Part shown: positions 7,977-17,230 of the stretch, in pieces
Layout of the letters: each line of letters starts with the position of its first letter
Numbering within the stretch: the stretch's first letter is position 1
From: Streptomyces sp. DvalAA-43
Lineage (GTDB): Bacteria > Actinomycetota > Actinomycetes > Streptomycetales > Streptomycetaceae
NCBI RefSeq assembly: GCF_900091725.1
Contig: NZ_FMBW01000094.1
Location: 62,001 to 126,000 of the forward strand
Direction: 5' to 3'
DNA: 64,000 bases
Made by a program: the position numbers and the translations under genes
The notes under the pieces: model-generated
What the model saw: only the letters and a program-made list of their open reading frames with translations
Database searches by the model: none
What the model was told of the DNA's origin: nothing

Positions 7977-10469
7977 ATGCAGCGCGCACCACATCACCGG
8001 TCCAGATCGCGACGCGGCCTCGCGGTGGGCCTCGCGGCCGGCGCACTGACCGCTTCCCTGCTCGGCGCCGGTACGGCCGACGCCAAGCCCTATCCGGAAC
8101 CGCCCGACTCCCGGGCGACAACGTTGTCCCTGCCGTCGCCGCCGGGCGGCGCCGACGTCAAGGTGCTGGTGTTCCACGCCTCGGCGACCGAGGAGTCCCC
8201 GACGGTCGACGCCGGGATCGCGGCCATCGAGAAGATCGGTCTCACCGGCCCGGAGGCCGGCCGGTTCAAGACCGTCGCCACGGACGACCCCGCGGTCTTC
8301 ACCAAGGCCAAGCAGCTCGGCAGGTACAACGCCGTGGTCTTCCTGACCGGCGGCGGCGACGTCCTGGACCCGGAGCAGGAGGCCGGTCTGGAGGCGTACA
8401 TGGAGGCGGGTGGCGGCTTCCTCGGCATCCATGACGCCGCGCGCACCGAACCGTACTCGGACTGGTTCACCGGCCTGGTCGGCGCCCGCCCTGCGGCGGA
8501 CAGCCCGACCGCCGTACAACGTGCGACGGTCGAGGTCGGCGACCGGCAGCATCCGGCGACCAAGAACCTCCCGCTGGAGTGGAAGCGCCCCGACAAGTGG
8601 CTGAACTGGACGGAGAACCCGTCCGGCGATGTGCACACCGTGGCACGCGTCCGCGAGCTCACCTACAAGCCGGGCGCGAGCGCCAACGGCTGGGACCACC
8701 CGGTCTCCTGGTGCCGCGACTACGACGGCGGCCGGTCCTTCTACACCGCCATGGGCGGTACGGTCGACAGCTTCGCGGAGACCGACTTCCGCGACCATCT
8801 GCGCGGCGCGCTGGACTGGACGACCCGGATCTCGCAGGCCGACTGCAAGGCCACGATCGACGCCAACTACAAGGCCGAGCGGGTCACCCAGCCCAACCAG
8901 CCGGGACGGAACGACCAGATCGGCGAGCCGCACGGCCTGGTCACCGCCCCCGACGGGCGGGTGCTGTACATCGGACGCGGCGGCGCCGACAGCAGCAGGC
9001 CGGTCGTCACCGACTGGAACGACCCGGACATCGGCAAGGGCCAGGGGCAGATCCACGTCTACGACCCGAAGACCAAGAAGGTCACCCTCGCCGGTGAGCT
9101 GACGATCTTCGGCAACAAGGGCGGCGGCGACGAGCTGGTCAAGGTCGAGGAGGGGCTGCTCGGCATCGAGCTGGACCCGGACTTCGAGAAGAACGGCTGG
9201 GTGTATCTGCACTACACCCCCCACGCGAAGCTCGACCGCGACAAGCAGATGGCGGTGCGCCAGGTCTCCCGCTTCACCCTGGACCTGTCCACCAACAAGC
9301 TGGACCTGTCCTCGGAGAAGGTACTGCTGCACTGGCCCGTCCAGGTCCACAGCTGCTGCCACGCGGGCGGCGGGATGGCCTGGGACTCCAAGGGCAATCT
9401 CTACATCGCGACCGGTGACAACAACTCCTCCGGCTTCAGCGACGGTTACTCCGGGAACAACCCGCAGCCGAACTACAAGGGCGTCTCGTTCGCCGACGCC
9501 CGCCGCACCGCGGGCAACACGAACAACCTCAACGGGAAGATCCTGCGGATCCACCCGGAGGACGACGGCACCTACACACTGCCCGAGGGCAACCTCTTCA
9601 CCGGCAAGGAGCCCGACGAGGGCGGCGGCAGGACCCGCGGCGAGATCTATGTGATGGGCGTGCGCAACCCGGCCCGGATCTCCATCGACAAGTCGACGGA
9701 CACGCTGTACGCGGGCTGGGTCGGCCCCGACGCGGGCGCGCCCTCCACCACCTGGGGGCCCGCCAAGTACGACACGTTCGCCGCGATCACGAAGGCGGGC
9801 AACCACGGCTGGCCGTACTGCATGGGCAACAAGCAGCCCTACCGGGACCGCAATCTGCCGGACCCGTCCAAGCCACTGGGCTGGTACGACTGCGACCACC
9901 CGAAGAACGAGTCACCGAACAACGACGGTCTGGTGAATCTGCCGCCGGTCACCTCCAACACCATCTGGTACTCGCCGCAGGGCGGTGGCGTGGACTACCC
10001 GCGCGACGCGAACGGCATCCCGAGCTACAAGGTCGAGGACCAGAAGGAGCTGCTGCCGTGGCTCAAGGGCGGCGGCCAGGCCACGATGAACGGCCCGGTC
10101 TACCGGTACGACGCGACGAGCACCAGCGCCGACAAGTGGCCCTCCTACTGGGACGGCAAGTGGTTCGTCGGTGACTTCTACGACGACACCCAGCCCCGGC
10201 ACGCCGTGCTCACCGACCCGAAGACGGTCGGCAAGGGCGGCCTGCCGACACACGCCGAGTCCCTGCGGAAGATCATCCCGGTCGGGGCGGACGGCATCCG
10301 CAACCTGATGGACTGGAAGTTCGCCCCGGACGGTTCGCTGTACGTCCTGGACTACGGGCGCGGCTTCTTCACCTCCGACTCCAAGTCCGCGCTGTGGCGT
10401 GTGACGTACAAGGGCGGCGGTCCGACCCCGGCCGCCGGGGATCTGGCCAGGAAGGCGGCAGTGCGGTGA
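7977..10469 (+). CDS. secreted ThuA-domain plus glucose/sorbosone dehydrogenase-like protein
   Basis: This is a protein of about 830 residues. A basic N-terminus (HHRSRSRRG) and hydrophobic stretch end in ADA, so it is exported, possibly by Tat. Residues ~50-280 are a ThuA-like domain (VKVLVFHASATEESPTVDAG, GGGFLGIHDA). Residues ~300-810 are a beta-propeller of the glucose/sorbosone dehydrogenase type (LVTAPDGRVLYIGRGG, EEGLLGIELDPDF, GKILRIHPEDDG, MGVRNPARI), which in relatives uses PQQ. The combination fits extracellular oxidation of sugars. ATG 7977 is chosen for signal-peptide length; an in-frame ATG at 7938 and a TTG at 7908 are alternatives. The stop overlaps the next gene's GTG. Confidence 0.85.
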   Translation: MQRAPHHRSRSRRGLAVGLAAGALTASLLGAGTADAKPYPEPPDSRATTLSLPSPPGGADVKVLVFHASATEESPTVDAGIAAIEKIGLTGPEAGRFKTVATDDPAVFTKAKQLGRYNAVVFLTGGGDVLDPEQEAGLEAYMEAGGGFLGIHDAARTEPYSDWFTGLVGARPAADSPTAVQRATVEVGDRQHPATKNLPLEWKRPDKWLNWTENPSGDVHTVARVRELTYKPGASANGWDHPVSWCRDYDGGRSFYTAMGGTVDSFAETDFRDHLRGALDWTTRISQADCKATIDANYKAERVTQPNQPGRNDQIGEPHGLVTAPDGRVLYIGRGGADSSRPVVTDWNDPDIGKGQGQIHVYDPKTKKVTLAGELTIFGNKGGGDELVKVEEGLLGIELDPDFEKNGWVYLHYTPHAKLDRDKQMAVRQVSRFTLDLSTNKLDLSSEKVLLHWPVQVHSCCHAGGGMAWDSKGNLYIATGDNNSSGFSDGYSGNNPQPNYKGVSFADARRTAGNTNNLNGKILRIHPEDDGTYTLPEGNLFTGKEPDEGGGRTRGEIYVMGVRNPARISIDKSTDTLYAGWVGPDAGAPSTTWGPAKYDTFAAITKAGNHGWPYCMGNKQPYRDRNLPDPSKPLGWYDCDHPKNESPNNDGLVNLPPVTSNTIWYSPQGGGVDYPRDANGIPSYKVEDQKELLPWLKGGGQATMNGPVYRYDATSTSADKWPSYWDGKWFVGDFYDDTQPRHAVLTDPKTVGKGGLPTHAESLRKIIPVGADGIRNLMDWKFAPDGSLYVLDYGRGFFTSDSKSALWRVTYKGGGPTPAAGDLARKAAVR

Positions 10470-12700
10470 GACATCGTCCGGTTCTCTCGCGAAAGCGGTA
10501 CCGTCCCGCCCGGCTGTGGCTCGCGCTGGTGGGTTCGTTCCTGATGGTGCTGGGGCTGACCTCGACGGCGGCGTACGGCCGTACGGCGGCTCCCGCGGGT
10601 GCGGCGGCCGATCAGGTCCTCACCTGGACCGCGGGCGACCCCATCGACCACTATCTCTCCGCCCCGAAGACCGCGGTGGCCGGCAAGGCGACCATCGTCT
10701 TCGAGAACAGCGCGGCCACCGGGAACACCACGGGGATGCCGCACACCCTCACGTTCAGCGTCTCGGACCCGGAGTTCAACAACGACGTCACACTGAACAT
10801 CCTGGCCAATCCCGGCGACGACCAGGGCGGCAAGCACACCGCCGAGGTCACGCTCTCCCCCGGCCGGTACTTCTACCACTGCACCATGCCGGGGCACGAG
10901 GCGATGCAGGGCATCCTCGTCGTGACCGACGGCGGTGGCGGCGAGGACACCACGGCGCCCGGCACCTCGGCGACGGTGGACGGCGACAAGAACGCCGACG
11001 GCGCGTACATCAGCCAGGCGACGGTCACCGTCTCGGCCACCGACGACGGCTCCGGCGTCGACACCATCGAGTACGCACTCGGGGCGGACGGCGCCTGGCA
11101 GCCGTACACCGCACCCGTCGTGGTCAACGAGATCGGGACGCACACGATCCGCTACCGGGCCACCGACAAGGCGGGCAACACGGCGGCCGGGAAGTCCGTC
11201 GACTTCACCGTCGCCGCACCGCCCACGGATGACGGGACGCCGCCGGAGACCTCGGCGACGGTGTCCGGCGAGAAGGACGACCAGGGACGGTACCTGGGGA
11301 TGGCGACGGTCACCGTGACCGCCTCCGACACCGGGTCCGGCGTCAACACCATCGAGTACGCACTCGGGGCGGACGGCGCCTGGCAGCCGTACACCGCACC
11401 GGTGATGGTGCACGGGACCGGCACCCACCAGGTCCGCTACCGGGCCACCGACAGGGCGGGCAACACGGCGGCCGAGAAGTCGGTGGACTTCACCGTCGTC
11501 GCGCCCCCGACGCAGGACAAGACCCCGCCGGAGACCTCCGCGAAGGTGGAGGGGGCCAAGAACTCCGACAACGCCTACATCACCAGCGCCAAGGTGAGCA
11601 TCACCGCGACCGACGCCGAATCGGGCGTGGACAAGGTCGAGTACTCGCTCGACGGCGGCCCGTACCTCGCGTACACCGGCACCGTCATCGTCGACCGCGT
11701 CGGCTATCACACCGTGGCCCACCGGGCGACGGACAAGGCCGGCAACACCTCCGTCGCACGGCAGGTGTCGTTCACCGTCGCGGAGAGCGGGGGCGTACCG
11801 GCGCCGAACTGCCCGGAGTTCGACGAGCGGCTCACCGTCATCGTCGGCACGGTCGACACCGGGGTCCCCAACCGCGTCACGGGCAACCGCTGCACGATCA
11901 ACGAGCTGATCGAGGACGAGAAGGACTGGTCGTCGCACGCGCTGTTCCTCAAGCACGTCGACGGTGTCCTCGACAAGCTGCTCGCCGCCGGTGTGATCGA
12001 CACCCGCGAGCACAAGAAGATCTACCGGGCGGCCAAGCAGTCGGGCATCGGGCTGCCGGGCCAGGACGAGGGCTACAAGAAGCTCTTCGACGGCACGGCG
12101 GCGTCCTTCGCCAAGTGGCAGCAGGTCGGCGGCGGCAAGTTCGGGCTCAACCCGGACGGCACCCTCACCAGCTCCACCGCGGTGGACGGCATGGGCATGC
12201 TCTGGTTCCCGGGACGGCAGTACGGCGACTTCTCGCTCAAGCTCCAGTGGCGCGACGACGCACCGGGCTCGGGCAACGCCAACAGCGGGGTGTTCGTCCG
12301 CTTCCCGAACGTCCACGACAACCCGGAGGAGTCGCGTCCCGAGTGGGTCGCCATCAAGTACGGCCATGAGGTGCAGATCCTCGACCGTCCGGACGGCGAC
12401 ATGTACAAGACCGGCTCGGTCTACGGCTTCGACCGGATCGGTCTGGCCGGTGCCGGGGTCACGCCCAAGGGCACCTGGAACGACTACGAGATCCGGGTGG
12501 TGGACCAGCACTACTCCGTCTACCGCAACGGTGTCCTGCTGAACGAGTTCGACAACGACGGCGGCCGGCTCTTCGAGCCGCCGCGCGACGACGACCCGGG
12601 CACCGACGGCCGGCGGTACGCCTCCGGTTACATCGGACTCCAGGTCCACAGCGCCACGGACGTGGTCTCGTACCGCGACATCCGCATCAAGGAGCTGTAG
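10466..12700 (+). CDS. secreted cupredoxin - Ig-like repeats - DUF1080 protein
   Basis: This 744-residue secreted protein starts at a GTG overlapping the preceding stop (GTGA), so it is coupled to the dehydrogenase. After a signal peptide, residues ~45-155 form a plastocyanin-like domain with a type 1 copper site (MPHTLTF, then YFYHCTMPGHEAM). Three ~90-residue repeats follow, each with TVSATDDGSGVDTIEYALG-like and HTIRYRATDKAGNTA-like blocks, typical of OmpL47-type or Ig-like modules. Residues ~535-744 are a DUF1080 (3-keto-disaccharide hydrolase/GH16-like) domain (WFPGRQYGDFSLKLQWRDD, YIGLQVHS). It may receive electrons from the dehydrogenase and act on a keto-sugar outside the cell. Confidence 0.85.
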   Translation: MRHRPVLSRKRYRPARLWLALVGSFLMVLGLTSTAAYGRTAAPAGAAADQVLTWTAGDPIDHYLSAPKTAVAGKATIVFENSAATGNTTGMPHTLTFSVSDPEFNNDVTLNILANPGDDQGGKHTAEVTLSPGRYFYHCTMPGHEAMQGILVVTDGGGGEDTTAPGTSATVDGDKNADGAYISQATVTVSATDDGSGVDTIEYALGADGAWQPYTAPVVVNEIGTHTIRYRATDKAGNTAAGKSVDFTVAAPPTDDGTPPETSATVSGEKDDQGRYLGMATVTVTASDTGSGVNTIEYALGADGAWQPYTAPVMVHGTGTHQVRYRATDRAGNTAAEKSVDFTVVAPPTQDKTPPETSAKVEGAKNSDNAYITSAKVSITATDAESGVDKVEYSLDGGPYLAYTGTVIVDRVGYHTVAHRATDKAGNTSVARQVSFTVAESGGVPAPNCPEFDERLTVIVGTVDTGVPNRVTGNRCTINELIEDEKDWSSHALFLKHVDGVLDKLLAAGVIDTREHKKIYRAAKQSGIGLPGQDEGYKKLFDGTAASFAKWQQVGGGKFGLNPDGTLTSSTAVDGMGMLWFPGRQYGDFSLKLQWRDDAPGSGNANSGVFVRFPNVHDNPEESRPEWVAIKYGHEVQILDRPDGDMYKTGSVYGFDRIGLAGAGVTPKGTWNDYEIRVVDQHYSVYRNGVLLNEFDNDGGRLFEPPRDDDPGTDGRRYASGYIGLQVHSATDVVSYRDIRIKEL

Positions 12701-12712
12701 CCCGAAGCGGGA

Positions 12713-13792
12713 TCAGGTGGCCGTGGCCGCGTGCTGAGGCATGCGGTCGCGGCCTCCGGGGTGCCGGTGGCGCCACACCCAGAACACCGTGCAGGAGACC
12801 AGCGCCCATACCCCGAGCACCAGATACGGGAAGATCCGCTGGTGGCCCTGGTAGTAGACCGCGGTGTGCTGGGCGTTGACGGAGGCGCCCGGCGGCAGCC
12901 AGCGTCCGATGTGCCCGAGCACGGACGGCAGGAGCGGCCAGGAGACCGCCCCGCCGGACGACGGGTTTCCCAGGAGCACCATGACGCCCCAGGTCGGGAG
13001 CATCGCCCAGCGGCCCATCAGGGTGTTGAACATGGAGAAGACCATGCCCGAGGTGAACATGGTGAACGCCAGGATCAGCCAGGACTGGAAGAACGGCAGG
13101 TCCACCGCGCCCAGCCACCAGTCCACCACCGCGGCGATGGCGAAGGCGCCGAGCAGTGAGTAGGCGATGGTGAAGGCGATCCGTTCCAGTGGGATCAGGG
13201 CGCGGGCGTGCACACTCAGCTGGATCGCGCCGACGAAACCGAGGATGACGGCGGCGAGCGAGATGTAGAACAGGGCGAGACCGCGCGGGTCGCCGCGTTG
13301 CAGGGGCTTGATGTCCCGCACGGCGACCGGCTCCCCGAGCTCGGCCCCCACCTTCGCCGCGGACTCCGTGAGCAGCTGGGCGACGGCGGCGCCGGAGGCG
13401 CTCGCGACGTCCAGTGACACACCGCGGTCCGTGGCCCGCATGATCGCGAAGACCTCCTGCTTCTCCAGTGCCTCGCGGGCCTGGGCCCGGGTCGCGAACA
13501 CATGGATGTCGAGGGAGGCGTCGAGCGCCTTGTCCATGCCGGCGACGAACGCCCTCCCGCGCTCCGTCGCCGGGTGGCTGACCACGGCGGTCGGGATGCG
13601 GTGCGGGGTCGGGTTGGCCATCGCGTAGGTGTAGGAACCGGCGAAGAGTCCGGCCGCGGCGGCGAGGATGAACACCAGGACGGTCGCCGGGAAGTACGGC
13701 GAGTCCTTGTACGCGGCCCATTTCTGGGCGCGGGTCAGCGGCCTGCCGTGTGCCCCGTGCGGTGCGGCGGGCCCCGGGCCGGGCGCACTCAT
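12713..13792 (-). CDS. ABC-2/DUF3533-type membrane protein
   Basis: This is a 359-residue membrane protein. One N-terminal transmembrane segment (FPATVLVFILAAAAGLFAGS) is followed by an extracytoplasmic stretch of ~135 residues with TAVVSHPATERGRAFVAGMD. Five or six C-terminal membrane segments come next. The layout matches the YhgE/Pip-like or DUF3533 group, related to ABC-2 permeases. Its ATG overlaps the LigD-polymerase stop (ATGA), an unexpected coupling with a DNA-repair gene. The function is unknown. It ends 12 bp from the convergent DUF1080 gene. Confidence 0.75.
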   Translation of the reverse strand: MSAPGPGPAAPHGAHGRPLTRAQKWAAYKDSPYFPATVLVFILAAAAGLFAGSYTYAMANPTPHRIPTAVVSHPATERGRAFVAGMDKALDASLDIHVFATRAQAREALEKQEVFAIMRATDRGVSLDVASASGAAVAQLLTESAAKVGAELGEPVAVRDIKPLQRGDPRGLALFYISLAAVILGFVGAIQLSVHARALIPLERIAFTIAYSLLGAFAIAAVVDWWLGAVDLPFFQSWLILAFTMFTSGMVFSMFNTLMGRWAMLPTWGVMVLLGNPSSGGAVSWPLLPSVLGHIGRWLPPGASVNAQHTAVYYQGHQRIFPYLVLGVWALVSCTVFWVWRHRHPGGRDRMPQHAATAT

Positions 13793-14820
13793 CCCTCGGT
13801 GCCCTCGTCGTGCCGGGCCCGGCTCGGCTGGACCCGTTTCGGCTCGCCGGGCATCTTCGGGTACTCCGGCGGATACGGCAGGTCGCCGAGCCCGCGCTCC
13901 CGCTCGTCCCGGTCCGCCAGCTCCAGCAGCCCGTCGAGCCGGAAGGCGTGGTCGTCCATGTCCGCGTGCACATCGCCCAGGTCGGCGTAGCGCTTCGGCA
14001 TGGTCCGGATGTCGAAGTCGCGCGGTTCGGCGTCGTCGATCTCCTCCCAGCGCAGCGGGGCGGAGACGGGGGCGTACGGCCGGGGGCGTACGGAGTAGGC
14101 GGAGGCGATGGTGCGGTCTCGGGCGGTCTGGTTGAAGTCGACGAAGATCCGTTCGCCGCGCTCCTCCTTCCACCAGGCCGTGGTCACCCGGTCCGGCATG
14201 CGGCGTTCCAGTTCGCGCCCGGCGGCGATGGTGGCCCGTCTGACCTCGGTGAACGTCCACTCCGGTGCGATCGGGACGAAGACATGGATGCCCCGGCCGC
14301 CGGAGGTCTTGGGCCAGCCGCGCAGCCCGTGGTCGTCGAGCACGGACCGCAGCTCATGGGCGGCCCGCACCGCGTCGGCGTAGTCCGTTCCGGGCTGCGG
14401 GTCGAGGTCGATGCGGAGTTCGTCGGGGTGGTCGGTGTCGGCGGAGCGGACCGGCCAGGGGTGGAAGGTGAGGGTGCCGAGGTTGGCCGCCCAGATGACG
14501 GCGGCGAGCCCGGTGGGGCAGATCTCGTCGGCGGGCCGCCCGCTCGGGAAGGCGATCCGTGCCGTGGGGATCCAGTCGGGGAGGTTCTTCGGGGCCCGCT
14601 TCTGGTAGAAGAACTCGCCTTCGACGCCGTCCACGAAGCGCTGGAGGGTGGTGGGCCGGTCGCGCAGGGCGCGGGTGATGCCGGGGCCCACGGCGAGGAA
14701 GTACTCGGCCACGTCCCTCTTGGTGTAGCCCTTCTCCGGGAAGTAGACCTTGTCCGGATGGGAGAGCCGTACGGCCCGTCCGTCGGCTTCGAGCTCCACT
14801 GCTTTCACCGCTGCACCCAT
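13789..14820 (-). CDS. ligD: LigD-type polymerase-domain protein
   Basis: This 343-residue stand-alone primase/polymerase domain is of the LigD (NHEJ) type. Recognisable blocks are VRLSHPDKVYFPEKGYTKRD near the N-terminus, the catalytic aspartates in ELRIDLDPQPG, and the nucleotide-binding SGGRGIHVFVPI. In mycobacteria this domain is fused to ligase and nuclease domains. Here it is separate and divergent from a ligase gene 76 bp away. It would add ribo- or deoxyribonucleotides at double-strand break ends. ATG 14820 is chosen because the conserved region starts shortly after; GTG 14829 is an alternative. No Ku gene is in the window. Confidence 0.9.
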   Translation of the reverse strand: MGAAVKAVELEADGRAVRLSHPDKVYFPEKGYTKRDVAEYFLAVGPGITRALRDRPTTLQRFVDGVEGEFFYQKRAPKNLPDWIPTARIAFPSGRPADEICPTGLAAVIWAANLGTLTFHPWPVRSADTDHPDELRIDLDPQPGTDYADAVRAAHELRSVLDDHGLRGWPKTSGGRGIHVFVPIAPEWTFTEVRRATIAAGRELERRMPDRVTTAWWKEERGERIFVDFNQTARDRTIASAYSVRPRPYAPVSAPLRWEEIDDAEPRDFDIRTMPKRYADLGDVHADMDDHAFRLDGLLELADRDERERGLGDLPYPPEYPKMPGEPKRVQPSRARHDEGTEG

Positions 14821-14896
14821 GACGGTCACGGTAGGCCGGGCTCCCATATGGCGCATATCGGGAGACTTGCACCCGGTGGCGGGTGAGAATCGGGCC

Positions 14897-15964
14897 ATGG
14901 ACCTGCCGGTGATGCCTCCTGTGAAGCCGATGCTCGCCAAGTCCGTGGCCAGGATCCCGCCCGGTATGCAGTACGAGGCCAAATGGGACGGCTTCCGCGC
15001 GATCGTGCACCGGGACGGCGACGAGGTGGTGATCGGCAGCCGCACCGGCAAGCCGCTGACCCGCTACTTCCCCGAGCTGGTCACCGCCGTCCGGAACAAT
15101 CTGCCGCCGCGCTGTGTGATCGACGGCGAGATCGTGATCGCGTACGACGGGCGGCTGGACTTCGACCGGCTCAGCGAACGCATCCATCCCGCCGACTCCC
15201 GGGTGCGGCTGCTCGCCGAACGGACCCCGGCCAGTCTGATCGCCTTCGACATCCTGGCGGTGGGGGACGATTCGCTGCTCTCCGCCCGGCAGTCCGAGCG
15301 CCGTGCCGTGCTGGAGGCTGCCCTGGCCGAGGCCTCGGCCCCCGTCCACCTCGCCCCGGCGACCACGGACCCGGCCCTCGCCCAGGAGTGGTTCGAGCGG
15401 TACGAGGGCGCCGGGCTCGACGGTGTGGTGGCCAAGCCGCTCGATCTGCCGTACCGCCCCGACACCCGGGTGATGTACAAGATCAAGCACGAGCGGACCG
15501 CCGACTGCGTGGTGGCGGGGTACCGCTTCCACAAGAGCGGCCCCGTCGTGGGCTCGCTGCTGCTCGGGCTGTACGACTCCGCGGGAGTGCTCCAGCATGT
15601 CGGGGTCTGTGCGGCCTTCTCGATGAAGCGCCGCGAGGAGATGGTCGCGGAGCTGGAGCCGCTGCGCGTCGATTTCGCCGGTCACCCGTGGGCGGCCTGG
15701 ACCGATGCCGAGGCGCACGAGCACGCCCGGCTGCCCGGGACGCCGAGCCGCTGGTCCGGGAAGAAGGACCAGTCGTGGGTGGCGCTGGGCCCGGAGCGGG
15801 TCTGCGAGGTGGCGTACGACCACATGGAGGGCGACCGTTTCCGGCACACCGCCCGGTTCCGCCGGTGGCGACCGGACCGTACCCCTTCCAGCTGCACCTA
15901 CGCGCAGCTGGAAGAGGTGGTGCGGTACGACCTGGCGGAGGTGCTGTCGGCCGGCGGACGCTGA
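14897..15964 (+). CDS. ATP-dependent DNA ligase (LigC/LigD ligase-domain type)
   Basis: This is a 355-residue ATP-dependent ligase. The adenylation lysine is Lys29 in EAKWDGFRA. Further nucleotidyltransferase motifs are CVIDGEIV, LIAFDILAV, GLDGVVAKP and VMYKIKH. The C-terminal OB fold contains VGSLLLGLYD and GDRFRHTARFRRWRPD. Length and order match the stand-alone ligases that work with LigD polymerase in bacterial end joining. It is divergent from that polymerase gene, so the two probably share a promoter region (14821-14896). Confidence 0.92.
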   Translation: MDLPVMPPVKPMLAKSVARIPPGMQYEAKWDGFRAIVHRDGDEVVIGSRTGKPLTRYFPELVTAVRNNLPPRCVIDGEIVIAYDGRLDFDRLSERIHPADSRVRLLAERTPASLIAFDILAVGDDSLLSARQSERRAVLEAALAEASAPVHLAPATTDPALAQEWFERYEGAGLDGVVAKPLDLPYRPDTRVMYKIKHERTADCVVAGYRFHKSGPVVGSLLLGLYDSAGVLQHVGVCAAFSMKRREEMVAELEPLRVDFAGHPWAAWTDAEAHEHARLPGTPSRWSGKKDQSWVALGPERVCEVAYDHMEGDRFRHTARFRRWRPDRTPSSCTYAQLEEVVRYDLAEVLSAGGR

Positions 15965-15968
15965 GCGC

Positions 15969-16013
15969 CTGTCGGGTGACCTCGGAGCGGGCCGGTCGGA
16001 GGTCAGCCGACAG
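15969..16013. terminator. terminator hairpin between convergent genes
   Basis: CTGTCGGGTGACCTC (15969-15983) pairs with GAGGTCAGCCGACAG (15999-16013) with one mismatch out of 15, leaving a 15-nt loop. It begins 5 nt after the ligase stop and its right arm covers the last codons of the transglycosylase gene on the other strand. Confidence 0.7.
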
Positions 16014-17208
16014 ATGCCGGGCCCGACGGCGTGGCGCAGGGGTCCTCGCTCGTCGTCGGGTCGGGTTCCGGGGATTCGGTGGGCCCGGTGGTGTCGCTCG
16101 GGTCCGGGGTCGGCGAGCCGGTCGGGCAGCCGGGGCCCGGCTCCGAGGTGCCGGGGTCGGGGCTGGTGCCGGGGTCCGGGGTGGCCGATCCGCTGTCGGT
16201 CGGGTCGGGCGAGCCGGTGCCCGGGTCGGGGGAGCCGGTGGGGTCCGGGGAACCGGTCGGCGATCCGGAGGGAGTCGGGATGGCCGACGGGGAGGGGTGG
16301 GGCGATCCGGAGGGCTGCGGGCCCACGATGATGCCGCCACCGGGGGCGCCGGGGCCGCCGACCGGATGCTTCGGCTTGTTCGGGCCGCCCGCGCCGGGGC
16401 TCTTCGGCACGGTGCCCTTGCCGTCGGCCACCGGGTGGCTGCCCTTGCGGTAGAACTCCAGCCAGGACAGCACGGTGCGCAGATAGGTGTCCGAGTGGTT
16501 GTAGCTGAGGATCGCCCGGTCCAGATCGGCCTTCACCGACAGATCGCGCGGTCCGGCGCAGAGGTAGTACCCGGCGGCGAGGGCGGCGTCGTAGATGTTG
16601 GCCGGATCGCGGCGGCCGTCACCGTTGCCGTCCTTGCCCCAGTGGGCCCAGGTGGAGGGGATGAACTGCATCGGGCCGACCGCCCGGTCGTAGGTCCGGT
16701 CGCCGTCGTACACCCCGTTGTCGGTGTCCGGGATGTCGGCGAAGCCCGCCCCGTTCAGGACCGGTCCGAGGATCGGGGTGAGCGTCGTGCCGTGGGCGTC
16801 CACCCGTCCCCCGCCCGCCTGGCCGGACTCGACCTTGCCGATCGCCGCGAGCAGCTGCCACGGCAGCCGGCAGCCGGGGTCGGTCTTCCCGAGTGCGCCC
16901 TCCGCCTTGCGGTAGGCGGCGAGCACGGTGGCCGGAATGCCCGCCTCGGCCCATGACCGGGCGGCGACCGGGCTCTGTTTCGCACCGGCCTTCGGCGGCT
17001 CCGGCGTCTGGAGCGGCGGCAGTTCGGTGTGGTACGAGTCGTCGTTGGGTACCTGCGACCACGTGACCTCGTCGGACTCCTGCGGCTTCTTCGGTGTCGC
17101 GTCGTGACCCACGAGTCCCGGTGCCTGGGACGCGGTGAGCGCGGTCATCACGGCGAACGCGGCCGCCGTGCCGCCGAGTCCGCGGCGCATCGTGCCGTTG
17201 AACCTCAT
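16003..17208 (-). CDS. lytic transglycosylase with Pro/Thr/Ser-rich tail
   Basis: This is a 401-residue exported protein. After the signal peptide and a short linker, residues ~90-275 form an MltB-like SLT domain. The catalytic Glu lies in AIGKVESGQAGG, with AVGPMQFIPSTWAHWG and LDRAILSYNHSDTYLRTVL. It would cleave peptidoglycan glycan strands. From residue ~280 on it is a Gly/Pro/Ser/Thr/Asp-rich tail with repeated GSPDP-like units that probably spans the wall. It is the last gene of the mce operon, 22 bp after the previous one, and may open the wall for the import complex. The tail is highly repetitive at the DNA level. Confidence 0.88.
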   Translation of the reverse strand: MRFNGTMRRGLGGTAAAFAVMTALTASQAPGLVGHDATPKKPQESDEVTWSQVPNDDSYHTELPPLQTPEPPKAGAKQSPVAARSWAEAGIPATVLAAYRKAEGALGKTDPGCRLPWQLLAAIGKVESGQAGGGRVDAHGTTLTPILGPVLNGAGFADIPDTDNGVYDGDRTYDRAVGPMQFIPSTWAHWGKDGNGDGRRDPANIYDAALAAGYYLCAGPRDLSVKADLDRAILSYNHSDTYLRTVLSWLEFYRKGSHPVADGKGTVPKSPGAGGPNKPKHPVGGPGAPGGGIIVGPQPSGSPHPSPSAIPTPSGSPTGSPDPTGSPDPGTGSPDPTDSGSATPDPGTSPDPGTSEPGPGCPTGSPTPDPSDTTGPTESPEPDPTTSEDPCATPSGPASVG

Positions 17209-17230
17209 GCGTGCTCCCCTCTCCCCCGGG

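Noticed and set aside
10352..12649. 765-codon minus-strand open frame
   Set aside because: Shadow of the cupredoxin/DUF1080 gene. Its Val/Arg/Gly repeats simply reflect the repeats on the other strand.
16030..16330. Apparent CRISPR-like or satellite repeats
   Set aside because: These are codon-level repeats of the Pro/Asp/Ser/Thr tail of the transglycosylase, with no spacers of constant length.
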